From Geobacter sp. UBA698 (GTDB lineage Bacteria > Desulfobacterota > Desulfuromonadia > Geobacterales > Pseudopelobacteraceae), in the NCBI GenBank assembly GCA_002298925.1, contig DBMM01000047.1, positions 1 to 6,201 of the forward strand: a DNA stretch of 6,201 nucleotides, written 5' to 3'. The position numbers were made by a program, and so were the translations under genes. Positions within the stretch are counted from its first letter, which is position 1. Every line of letters begins with the position of its first letter. Below the pieces are notes generated by a model that saw nothing but the letters and a program-made list of their open reading frames with translations, made no database searches and was not told where the DNA came from. Positions 1 through 6,201 of the stretch are shown piece by piece.

Positions 1-46
1 CCCCTCATCCGCCCCTTCGGGGCACCTTCTCCCTTAGGGAGAAGGG
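1..46. repeat. Interspersed hairpin repeat next to the synthase stop codon
   Basis: The 57 bases outside the gene are almost filled by two adjacent perfect inverted repeats. GCCCC-TTC-GGGGC is at 11-23, and CCTTCTCCC-TTA-GGGAGAAGG is at 25-45. The CCCTCATCC...CACCTTCTCCC wording is of a kind seen as dispersed intergenic palindromes in many proteobacterial genomes (recollection of a pattern, not a search). It is a different family from the two elements inside the gene. The copy may continue past the left edge. Confidence 0.65.
11..46 (-). terminator. Possible transcript end: tandem hairpins 12 nt after the stop
   Basis: Read on the minus strand, the stop codon is followed after about a dozen bases by a 9-bp GC-rich stem with a 3-base loop, and then by a second 5-bp stem. 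This position suits transcript termination or 3'-end protection. There is no U-tract after either stem, so it is not a classic intrinsic terminator. Confidence 0.35.
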
Positions 47-57
47 ATACTCATTGC

Positions 58-3000
58 TCAGGGTTGCTCTATCCGTACGCTGAAATCAATCATCTGGTAG
101 ATCAGGCGGCCGTCAATGGACAGAAAGCCGTCGGCTATCAGAATTCTCCGCTCATCATCTGCTGCCGTAATCCAGGCCTCGACGGTTACCCTGCTGTTCG
201 TGGGAATGATCTGGCCCCGGTAGAGCCAGCGATGGCGCTGGCCAAGGTCCATGGAAGCCAGGGTGCTGTTGGCATCCCATCCCCAGCGCTCGACTGCGGC
301 GAACTTGACCAACTGCAGGAACGATTCCAGCCCCAGCGAGCCGGGTGTTACCGGATCCTGGTAAAAATGGGCTTTGAAGAACCACTCATCCGGATCCACA
401 TCCTTGATTCCCCGTAGGTAGCCGAGCCCTGCTGATCCGCCGTCCGGGACGAACAGCTCAATCCGGTCGATCATGGCAAGCTGCTCTTCCGGATAGGGCG
501 CTTGCCGGGGGTAGGGCAGGCTGCGCCCGCGCCCGGTTTCCGTTGCTGTCGGCTGATAGGGCTTGGCGTCGCGGATTCCAACCTGTGAAGCCAAGGCTTC
601 CTTGGAGAAGAAGCCGAACATGGTGTCGCCTTCGTAGAGAATACCATTCCGGTCGGCTACGGAGAAGTCGAATTCCTGGATGATCATGCCGCCGCTGGTG
701 GCCACTTTCTTCAAGCAAGCCGTTGCAGTCAGGGTTCCGCTGGCCGTGGTGACGGGGCGGTGCTGGACCGCGCTGCCTCCCAGGTTACGGAAGGATATGT
801 CGGTCGGGGAGGTCAGAGCCGAACCAACGTAGGCCGCCAACCATCCGCACGGCTGCAGTGCTGCTTCCAGCAATACCGCAAAGGGCATGCGCCCTTGTCG
901 CTCGGCGGCAAAATACCAGGCATCGGGCGGAATATCGTACTGAGACTCAGTCCGAGCCCCGGCAACCATACGCCACGGCTCGCCCTGAATATCGGTGATT
1001 CTGTCCATGAACTGGAAAGGGGGGCCGGGCAGGCGGGCAATTTTGCGCTCGCTGTCAAAGATGCGGTACGGTTCGCCGAATCCCTCAGAGGGATTGCCGT
1101 TGCTGTAGGCCATGATCTGCTGTTTTGTGTAGATGGGCGGTTTGCGGATATCGTCGCCAACGACGCCCCTTTCAAGGATAGGAGAAACATCTTCCTGAAA
1201 ATGAACGGCAGCAGCGGAAAGGCCGCTTTTTTGCCACAGTGTTTCCAGCTTCTCCCGGCTGGTGCCGGAGAGGCGTGCCGACATGCTGGTGATTTCCACG
1301 ATCGGTTTTCCATCGGCGTACATCAGGGCATCGGCGATGGCATATGGTTCGGGGCCGTAGCCCAGTTCGCGGATGGTAACTTCGTAGGTGACCATTTTGG
1401 TGGTCTCCAAAACCTGACCCCGGCAGCAGAGCCTGCTTGCCACGCCCGGAACCGGTTCCCAGGCCGCTTGCCCGGCTTCGGCCACCCATCCCATGCGCAG
1501 CAGGAAGATCCGAAGGGTGTGCATGCAGCACTCGTACATCAGGGTTCCCGGCATGACCCGGTCATCCACGAAATGACAGGTGATGAACCAGTCATGGGGG
1601 TGAATATCCGCTTCTGCTATGATCTGGCCAAGTCCGTAACGTCCGCCGCCAGGAATGATTTCCTGGACCCGGTGAACCATCTCCATTACGCCGCCGGGAA
1701 TGGTCAGAGGCTGTATCAGACCAAGGGAGCCAAAGTCCGGGCCGAAACAGCCGCCCAGATCACCGGTCCTTAGGTGGCCAAGTTGGCCGGCGTTGTACCC
1801 TTCGCGTACCATGGGTACCAGTTCACGCCAGTCAGTGGGGCGGTTTCCCTTGGTGGGGCGCAGGTCAATAGCCGGCCGCACGATTCCTTTTCCGGCATCC
1901 AGTTCCTGGCTGGTAAAGAATCCAGCACAGCCGTCCTGCATGGTCAGCAGAGGTTCGCCGTTGACAGTGGCATCAAACCTGAAACGGAACAGATAGGTGT
2001 CTCCCTGGCGGAAGAAGAGCTCTATACGGATATCATAGCGGATAGTTTCTCCCGGCTTGGGAAGAGCGCGGTGAAAGGTAACCACGGCATCCAGCAGGCG
2101 GTAGACCGCCAGGCCGCGGGTAATGAAGTCGATTCCCAGGTAGCCGGAGAGGAACAGGTCGGCTTGGCCGGCTTCCACGGCGATGCAGGTGGGGATTCGG
2201 CCGCCATCCAGGTACCAGGCTCCGGCATGGATGTCGTGCTCGGTCACCACCCGTCCGCTGGTCATTGATTTGGCCTTACCCTCCAGGGTGACGATCCGGT
2301 CCACCAGCATCAGCGGTTCATCCGGCAGGCGCACCCGGGTGGGAAAATGATCTACATCGGCAAAATCGGGGCCAAGCATGCGGCTGACGCTGCCGCGGGC
2401 AAATTCCAGGCACATGGTGCGGTCAAAGACACAGGGGACGGCCGGTGCGGGATGAAGGGGCGCACTTGCGACTCTCAGGCCGGGTGTTCCTCCCCCTTCA
2501 AAGGGGAGGTTAGGCTGGGGCTGGTTTTGGCTACTTACCGAAGCTCGGCAATCAACCCCATCCCCACCCCGACCCTCCCCTTGAAGGGGAGGGAGAGTAT
2601 CGGTCGGTATCCGGGAGATGAGGGAGGTTGCTGTTTCTCTGTCCAGTGGCACTCCTTCATCTCCCAGCGCCTGTTGGAGTGAAACCTGGAGCTGTAAGGC
2701 CTGGGCCATGGCGCCGGTCAGGTTTTCCGAAACCCGCAGGTAGGCTTCATGGGCCTTGAGGCGTGCCTGCTGGGCTGCGGCAAAGTCGCGTATGACCTGT
2801 TCATGGGGCGATAACTCAGCACTTCCCTGTAGAGAAGAAACTGTAGGCCTTTCGCTTTGGAGAGACATATGCGTTGACATTGAGCCTCTCATTCCTCCCC
2901 CTTCAAGGGGGAGGTTAGGAGGGGGATGGGGGTGGTAGTGTTGCTGCGCTGATATTCCGGGATCGACCCCATCTCCACCCCGGCCCTCCCCTTGAGGGGG

Positions 3001-6000
3001 AGGGGGAACAGCATGGGGCTGAGAGATGGCGGGAGTCCGGCGCGGCGGAAGCGATGGCTGGAATGGCATTCCTCCGCAGTGGACGCGCACCATGGATTTT
3101 TTTGTTAAAACGGAAAGTTTTTCGGCTGGCGCAACAAACAAGGGCGACAGGTCCAGCGGCACCCGTTCTGCCACCAATTGCGCCAGAAGCCGTAACAACC
3201 CCGAAATGGGATCCTGTCCCTGATGGCAGATGGATCTGGCCAAGTGGGGACGGTTTTCCAGGATGCGGCTGATCATTCTGCTGCAGGAACTTCCCGGCCC
3301 CATTTCGAGGAATAGTCGAACTCCAGTGCTATAGGCCTGTTCGATGGTGGCTGGGAAGTTGATGCCTTCCACTGCCTGAGCCAGAATTGAATCAGCCGCG
3401 CTTTCACGGTTGAGTTCGTAGGCAGTGCTTCTGGCGCCGCTGTAGAAACGAATTCCTGCCGGTGGGGTGGTGGGGAAGAGATGGAGCTGCCGGTAGGGTA
3501 CGGCAACTTCCCTGGCAACATCGCAGTGAACCGTGGTCACCCCGTGAAGGGGGAAGAAACGGCAGGCGAGCCGTTCTACGACCTGTTTGACGCCATCGGA
3601 GTCGCCACCGATCACGCATTCATCCGGGGTGTTGATGATCAACAAATAGACTCGCGACATTCCTTCCAGAGCCTTGCGTACCTCAGGCGCAGGAGCCGCA
3701 ACAACGCCGATGCTCCAATCGATCCGGCTTCCTTCGTCTAAGCCCCAGGCACGTTGGGCAGCCCGGCATTCACCGGCCATATCATGCGTGAAGAGCGTTG
3801 AATTGTGCATGCGGGTCAGCATGCCGTCCCGGTCATGCCAGGCGCCCATGGCAAACAAGGCAGCCGATTCACCCAGGCTGTAGCCGATGGCAGCTTGCGG
3901 CTCGACGCCGAAGCTCCGCACCAGGTCGCTGACAGCACAGCCAATGGCAACCTGGCCGAAGATGACGGCTCGGTGGTCGTCGTTGATTTCTGCCAAGGGC
4001 GTTCCGTTCCAGAACCGTTCCGGTTGAAACTGACTGCGCAAATAGAGGTTGCTTTCATCTTGGTTGCGGAATATCTCCGGCCAGCGACAGGAAAGTTCCA
4101 TGCCCATGCCGGGGTAATGATTTCCGGAGCCGGGGAAGACAAAGGCGATTTTTCCTTCAAGCCCGAGCGGCGCGGAGGAATAGAACAGCCGGTCATGCAG
4201 GGCAGGGTGGGCCAGGAGTTCTGCCGGGGAACTGCCTGAAGCAAGCATCTGTTTTCCCAGGTCGATAAGCGCCACAAGCTCATCCCGGTTGCGGGCAACC
4301 AGGGCCAGGGCGCGGGGAAGCAGGGTTGTTTCAGTCGTATGTGCTTCGGCGCGGATGAACCTATCTCGCGCCACTGTTGCCAGACTGTTATCCGTTGTAT
4401 GGGAGGTGCGTTGGCGCAGCAGGTCAAGTCCCCTGATCAGGTCGGACGGGTTTTCGCCGTAGACGGAGAACAGGAATTCCGATCCAGCTCCGAGCGGCGC
4501 GATACGTTCCGTCTCAAATCTGGGCGGAGGAGAATCCCATCCTTCCAGAACCACATGGCTACAACCACCATCCATACCAAAGACGCTGACACCGGCCCGG
4601 CGCGGTCCCTCGGCCCGGTTGCGGAGCCAGTAACGCGGAGAGCGGGGAAGATAGAGCGGTCCGGGACCGGAAAGCTCCTGGCAGGGAGTTTCCATGCCGC
4701 GACAGGGGGGGATGATTTCCTGATACAGGGCCAAGCATCCCCGCACCAAAGAGGCCAGCCCGGAGGCGGCGCCGCTGTTGCCTATGTCGGCGGCAATGCT
4801 GGAAACGGCACAGGACCGCTCTTTGCGTGAAGGGGCGTCATCCGTTGATGTTGTTCCGAAAAAAGTCGCCAGGGCGGTGGCTTCCATGCGGTCTTCGGCA
4901 GGGTGGCCGCTGGCGTGCGCCTCCACAAAAACCACGGTGGCCGGATTGACCCCGGCATCGTTGTAAGCCCGCTCCAAGGCTTGGCAATAGGTGTCCTGAT
5001 CCGGTACGGTTGTGGTGCCGCCGGAACTGCCGATACCGCGGATGACCGCATAGATCCGGTCGCCGTCGCGTTCCGCATCATCGAGGCGCTTGAGTACGAC
5101 ACAGGCGGCTCCTTCACCCACAATAGCGCCGTCTGCCCGCTGGTCAAAGGGAAGACCACGACCTGAACGTGAGAATTGCCTTCCGGCATGCTGCCCCAGA
5201 ACTGCGCGCAGGTCACCGGCCAAGTCCACTGCCCCCACTACTGCCCGATCAATTTCGTTCGACTGAAGCATGCGTAGAGCCGTTTCCAGGGAACGGATGC
5301 CGGAATTTTCTTCACTGGCAAGGGCGAAACTCGGCCCTCCAACCCTGAATTCCCGCGCGATTCTGCTGGCCACGATGTTGCCCAGGGCGCCCATGGTGCG
5401 GTTGGCGGTGAGGGGTGGGCCTGCGTCGTCCCGCAGTTGCGCGGTCCAGGCAGCCAGTTCTTCCGCTGACAACTCCCGTTCTATCTCTTTGGCCCAGGTT
5501 GCGGCCTGTTCTGCCAAGGACCAGCGGAAGCTGAAATTGGTGCTGTTCAGATCCAGGGCAATTCCGACAAAGACCCCTGCCCGCAGATTATCTTCGCGGT
5601 CAAAGCCTGCGTCGGCCATGGCTGCCGCTGCTGAGGTGAGCATCATGATCTGCTGCGGTAGCATCTCCTCGATCTCGCGGGGCGGTATGCGGAACTGCTC
5701 GGCGGCAACCGCTACTTCATTAATGTAGAAGCCGTTAAAAGGAGTTTGCGGCAGATTCTGTTCATTGAACCAGGCGCTTTCCCCTGCACCCCACCATTTT
5801 GTCGGGGGCGTCGGGGTGGTTTGCGACGAATCTCCCAAAACCCGTTCCTGAAAAGAACGCAACGACTGCCAGGGGCCGAAGCGGGCATCCATGCCGACTA
5901 CCGCCACCGGGACGCACGGTTTTGGTTTCTGCTCATGTTTTGACTGGCGAGCGTGTCTGCTTTCCGGCAGCCATTCCTCCACCAGCAAATGGGCATTGAT

Positions 6001-6201
6001 ACCGCCAAATCCAAAGGCGCTGACCGCGGCTCGCCTGGGAATGCCATTGCCCCGGCGTTCCCAGGCGATTCCTTCCGTCAGTACCCTGAAAGGACTGTTG
6101 TCTAGGTCCATTCCCGGCTGGGGCGCGCTGAAATTGGCAGTGGGGGGAAGGTGTTCCTCGGCCATGGACAGCAGCACTTTGGTCAGGGCGGCTGCGCCGG
6201 C
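58..6201 (-). CDS. pfaC: PfaC/Pfa3-like secondary-lipid (PUFA-type) synthase subunit, KS-CLF-AT-DH-DH, 5'-partial
   Basis: This is a multifunctional cytosolic synthase subunit expected to condense malonyl units onto an ACP-bound chain and dehydrate the 3-hydroxyacyl intermediates, in the iterative pathway that makes polyunsaturated or other specialised fatty acids. Visible domains in order are the KS C-terminus (residues up to about 70), a Cys-less CLF (about 90-547), an AT (about 676-1015), a repeat-rich linker (about 1020-1250), DH1 (about 1252-1640) and DH2 (about 1700-2036). The frame is open to the window edge and the sequence begins inside a KS fold, so the GTG at 6175-6177 is not the start. 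The stop is TGA at 58-60. No ACP (DSL motif), ketoreductase or AGPAT domain is visible, so it must work with partner proteins carrying ACPs, KR and enoyl reductase. The family assignment is strong. The product (EPA/DHA-like, other polyene, or another secondary lipid) cannot be told from this subunit. Two palindromic repeats are translated within it. Confidence 0.9.
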   Translation of the reverse strand, partial: AGAAALTKVLLSMAEEHLPPTANFSAPQPGMDLDNSPFRVLTEGIAWERRGNGIPRRAAVSAFGFGGINAHLLVEEWLPESRHARQSKHEQKPKPCVPVAVVGMDARFGPWQSLRSFQERVLGDSSQTTPTPPTKWWGAGESAWFNEQNLPQTPFNGFYINEVAVAAEQFRIPPREIEEMLPQQIMMLTSAAAAMADAGFDREDNLRAGVFVGIALDLNSTNFSFRWSLAEQAATWAKEIERELSAEELAAWTAQLRDDAGPPLTANRTMGALGNIVASRIAREFRVGGPSFALASEENSGIRSLETALRMLQSNEIDRAVVGAVDLAGDLRAVLGQHAGRQFSRSGRGLPFDQRADGAIVGEGAACVVLKRLDDAERDGDRIYAVIRGIGSSGGTTTVPDQDTYCQALERAYNDAGVNPATVVFVEAHASGHPAEDRMEATALATFFGTTSTDDAPSRKERSCAVSSIAADIGNSGAASGLASLVRGCLALYQEIIPPCRGMETPCQELSGPGPLYLPRSPRYWLRNRAEGPRRAGVSVFGMDGGCSHVVLEGWDSPPPRFETERIAPLGAGSEFLFSVYGENPSDLIRGLDLLRQRTSHTTDNSLATVARDRFIRAEAHTTETTLLPRALALVARNRDELVALIDLGKQMLASGSSPAELLAHPALHDRLFYSSAPLGLEGKIAFVFPGSGNHYPGMGMELSCRWPEIFRNQDESNLYLRSQFQPERFWNGTPLAEINDDHRAVIFGQVAIGCAVSDLVRSFGVEPQAAIGYSLGESAALFAMGAWHDRDGMLTRMHNSTLFTHDMAGECRAAQRAWGLDEGSRIDWSIGVVAAPAPEVRKALEGMSRVYLLIINTPDECVIGGDSDGVKQVVERLACRFFPLHGVTTVHCDVAREVAVPYRQLHLFPTTPPAGIRFYSGARSTAYELNRESAADSILAQAVEGINFPATIEQAYSTGVRLFLEMGPGSSCSRMISRILENRPHLARSICHQGQDPISGLLRLLAQLVAERVPLDLSPLFVAPAEKLSVLTKKSMVRVHCGGMPFQPSLPPRRTPAISQPHAVPPPPQGEGRGGDGVDPGISAQQHYHPHPPPNLPLEGGGMRGSMSTHMSLQSERPTVSSLQGSAELSPHEQVIRDFAAAQQARLKAHEAYLRVSENLTGAMAQALQLQVSLQQALGDEGVPLDRETATSLISRIPTDTLPPLQGEGRGGDGVDCRASVSSQNQPQPNLPFEGGGTPGLRVASAPLHPAPAVPCVFDRTMCLEFARGSVSRMLGPDFADVDHFPTRVRLPDEPLMLVDRIVTLEGKAKSMTSGRVVTEHDIHAGAWYLDGGRIPTCIAVEAGQADLFLSGYLGIDFITRGLAVYRLLDAVVTFHRALPKPGETIRYDIRIELFFRQGDTYLFRFRFDATVNGEPLLTMQDGCAGFFTSQELDAGKGIVRPAIDLRPTKGNRPTDWRELVPMVREGYNAGQLGHLRTGDLGGCFGPDFGSLGLIQPLTIPGGVMEMVHRVQEIIPGGGRYGLGQIIAEADIHPHDWFITCHFVDDRVMPGTLMYECCMHTLRIFLLRMGWVAEAGQAAWEPVPGVASRLCCRGQVLETTKMVTYEVTIRELGYGPEPYAIADALMYADGKPIVEITSMSARLSGTSREKLETLWQKSGLSAAAVHFQEDVSPILERGVVGDDIRKPPIYTKQQIMAYSNGNPSEGFGEPYRIFDSERKIARLPGPPFQFMDRITDIQGEPWRMVAGARTESQYDIPPDAWYFAAERQGRMPFAVLLEAALQPCGWLAAYVGSALTSPTDISFRNLGGSAVQHRPVTTASGTLTATACLKKVATSGGMIIQEFDFSVADRNGILYEGDTMFGFFSKEALASQVGIRDAKPYQPTATETGRGRSLPYPRQAPYPEEQLAMIDRIELFVPDGGSAGLGYLRGIKDVDPDEWFFKAHFYQDPVTPGSLGLESFLQLVKFAAVERWGWDANSTLASMDLGQRHRWLYRGQIIPTNSRVTVEAWITAADDERRILIADGFLSIDGRLIYQMIDFSVRIEQP
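70..1080 (-). other. Second FabA-like dehydratase unit (DH2), double hot-dog
   Basis: Residues about 1700-2036 are again two hot-dog folds. The first has ARLPGPPFQFMDRI (1714-1727) and MPFAVLLEAALQPCGW (1764-1779), with Glu1771 at the acid position and no His. The second has AHFYQDPVTPGSLGLES (1936-1952), with His1937 and Glu1951, which is close to the canonical FabA motif. The protein ends seven or so residues after the last strand, with no further domain. By analogy with PfaC, DH1 and DH2 are thought to act at different chain lengths or with different isomerisation outcomes. The exact division of labour cannot be read from this sequence. Confidence 0.85.
1258..2424 (-). other. First FabA-like dehydratase unit (DH1), double hot-dog
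   Basis: Residues about 1252-1640 form two consecutive hot-dog folds. The first carries the family-typical HFPTRVRLPDEPLMLVDRI stretch (1277-1295) and IPTCIAVEAGQ (1328-1338). In that fold Glu1335 aligns with the catalytic acid of FabA, but Trp1321 occupies the His position. The second fold carries CHFVDDRVMPGTLMYE (1534-1549), with His1535 and Glu1549 in the FabA HFxxDPVMPGxLGLD arrangement; the Pro of DPV is Arg1540. A composite active site using His1535 with Glu1335 is therefore plausible, as in double-hot-dog dehydratases. The expected reaction is dehydration of 3-hydroxyacyl-ACP, possibly with double-bond isomerisation. Confidence 0.85.
2488..2595 (-). repeat. Palindromic MITE-like element, copy 2, translated in frame (36 codons)
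   Basis: This 108-bp second copy has the same orientation and reading frame as the copy at 2893-3006. Its right end is a perfect palindrome, CCCTCCCCTT/AAGGGGAGGG around one G (2573-2593). Its left end pairs CCTCCCC (2489-2495) with GGGGAGG (2503-2509). The terminal 35-45 bases of each side match the other copy closely; the central 25-30 bases do not. It is translated as residues 1195-1230, starting LPPLQGEGRGGDGVD and ending PNLPFEGGG. The two copies differ in length by 6 bases, so the frame is kept. It sits just before DH1. Confidence 0.85.
2662..2814 (-). other. Predicted helical/coiled-coil segment between the two repeats
   Basis: Residues about 1122-1172 lie in the linker between the two palindromic elements. 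They are rich in Ala, Gln, Leu, Glu and Arg, with few Pro or Gly (for example DFAAAQQARLKAHEAYL). This composition contrasts with the Pro/Gly-rich surroundings and suggests a long amphipathic helix, possibly for dimerisation or docking of the ACP-bearing partner. It probably represents the native linker that existed before the repeats inserted. The call rests on composition alone. Confidence 0.5.
2893..3006 (-). repeat. Palindromic MITE-like element, copy 1, translated in frame (38 codons)
   Basis: This 114-bp element has imperfect terminal inverted repeats, and each end is itself a small palindrome. The left end is the perfect arm pair CCTCCCCCTT/AAGGGGGAGG around a single C (2894-2914). The right end pairs CCCTCCCC (2984-2991) with GGGGAGGG (2997-3004). 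It is read on the coding strand as residues 1058-1095, starting PPPPQGEGRGGDGVD and ending PNLPLEGGG, with a Gln/His/Pro-rich middle. It lies in the AT-DH linker, where no fold has to be preserved. It is the N-terminal of two copies. The exact boundaries and any target-site duplication are uncertain. It resembles coding palindromic elements known from other bacteria (for example Rickettsia palindromic elements) in behaviour, not shown by homology. Confidence 0.85.
3133..4152 (-). other. Acyltransferase (AT) domain, PfaB-like, internal
   Basis: Residues about 676-1015 form a FabD/PfaB-type AT. The opening motif is AFVFPGSGNHYPGMG (678-692), with Ser in place of the Gln of the usual FPGQG. The nucleophile elbow is GYSLGES, with Ser767 as the presumed nucleophile; Tyr replaces the usual His of GHSxGE. 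Arg789 sits where FabD has the carboxylate-binding Arg117, which would favour a malonyl-type substrate. His884 in VTTVHCD matches the catalytic His of FabD (SHC motif). The closing LFLEMGPG is at 955-962. A KS-to-AT linker with an FLFSVYGENPSDL segment precedes it. All key catalytic residues are present, so the domain is probably active, but substrate choice is inferred only. In marine Pfa systems this activity is on the separate PfaB. Confidence 0.85.
4537..5910 (-). other. Chain-length-factor-like (Cys-less) ketosynthase domain
   Basis: A second, complete KS-like fold lies at residues about 90-547. It begins with VPVAVVGMDARFG and ends with a VSVFGMDGGCSHVVLE segment that parallels the KS GFGGxNAH end. 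At the nucleophile site the sequence is GPSFALASEENSG (281-293), which puts Glu290 where the catalytic Cys belongs. The first His is kept in VEAHASG (His421). The second His is replaced by Asn467 in DIGNSGAASG. The family-typical WWGAGESAWF and RIPPREIEEMLPQQ stretches near residues 128-176 support the Pfa/Hgl-type lipid synthase clade. Domains of this kind pair with the preceding KS and shape the chain-length cavity. A decarboxylase role is possible but not shown. Confidence 0.85.
5968..6201 (-). other. C-terminal part of the first ketosynthase (KS) domain
   Basis: The first 78 visible residues match the end of a beta-ketoacyl synthase. An AGAAALTKVLLSM stretch corresponds to the helix that follows the second catalytic histidine (GHTKAAAG-type motif). 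A PTANF segment comes next, and the glycine-rich AFGFGGINAH motif at residues 54-63 closes the thiolase fold. The active-site Cys and both His residues lie beyond the right edge, so activity of this KS cannot be judged here. In the Pfa family this KS is the condensing partner of the adjacent CLF. Confidence 0.85.

Noticed and set aside
760..1773. Long plus-strand open frame (337 codons) opposite the dehydratase region
   Set aside because: It is fully antisense to well-conserved DH domains, shows no recognisable domain, and is explained by GC-rich codon bias of the real gene.
2347..2938. Plus-strand frames reading PTPTLPLKGRE and PPSRGRLGGGWGW from the repeats
   Set aside because: These are translations of the palindromic elements on the opposite strand. 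The minus-strand frame is continuous with AT and DH domains on both sides.
2488..3006. CRISPR-like array
   Set aside because: There are only two copies, each over 100 bp and palindromic, separated by coding sequence of 297 bp. There are no short regular spacers.
4705..4711. Run of seven G as a phase-variation slippery tract
   Set aside because: It is a single short homopolymer inside a conserved CLF region, with the frame intact. Nothing else suggests slippage.
5786..5822. Degenerate third copy of the palindromic element (CACCCC...GGGGTG)
   Set aside because: Only six bases pair, and the region encodes the conserved PPTKWWGAGES stretch typical of the family's CLF start. It lacks the element's nested end palindromes.
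6175..6177. GTG as the start codon of the synthase
   Set aside because: The frame is open for eight more codons to the window edge, and those codons continue a KS helix (AGAAALTK). The protein would otherwise begin inside the KS domain, so the true start is upstream.

Overview
The window holds essentially one gene. A single uninterrupted reading frame on the minus strand runs from the right edge (6201) to a TGA stop at 58-60. It encodes at least 2047 residues of a very large multidomain lipid/polyketide-type synthase, and its 5' end lies beyond the window. Residue numbers in this annotation count the GTG-encoded valine at 6175-6177 as residue 1; eight more in-frame codons precede it up to the edge.

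Domain order from N to C, that is from high to low coordinates: the last part of a ketosynthase (KS), a complete second KS-like domain that has lost its nucleophile and is best read as a chain-length factor (CLF), an acyltransferase (AT), a long low-complexity linker, and two FabA-like dehydratase units (DH1, DH2), each a pair of hot-dog folds. KS-CLF-(AT)-DH-DH is the layout of the PfaC/Pfa3 subunit of 'pfa' polyunsaturated-fatty-acid and secondary-lipid synthases. The AT between CLF and DH matches the myxobacterial/terrestrial type Pfa3 rather than the marine gammaproteobacterial type, where the AT is a separate PfaB. The C-terminal AGPAT domain known from myxobacterial Pfa3 is absent. Partner subunits (PfaA-like KS-MAT-ACPs-KR, PfaD-like enoyl reductase) would be expected next door but are not in this window.

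The most notable DNA-level feature is in the AT-DH linker. Two copies of a roughly 108-114 bp palindromic, MITE-like element lie in the same orientation and the same reading frame, and each is translated into a peptide of 36-38 residues rich in Pro, Gly and Gln. They are conserved at both ends, diverged in the middle, and differ in length by exactly two codons. A different hairpin-rich repeat lies directly after the stop codon (1-46) and may end the transcript.

Organism: GC-rich DNA, a Pfa-type megasynthase with internal AT, and abundant interspersed palindromic repeats suggest a Gram-negative bacterium, perhaps a deltaproteobacterium (Desulfobacterota/Myxococcota). This is an inference with low certainty. 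No RNA genes, CRISPR arrays or credible plus-strand genes were found.
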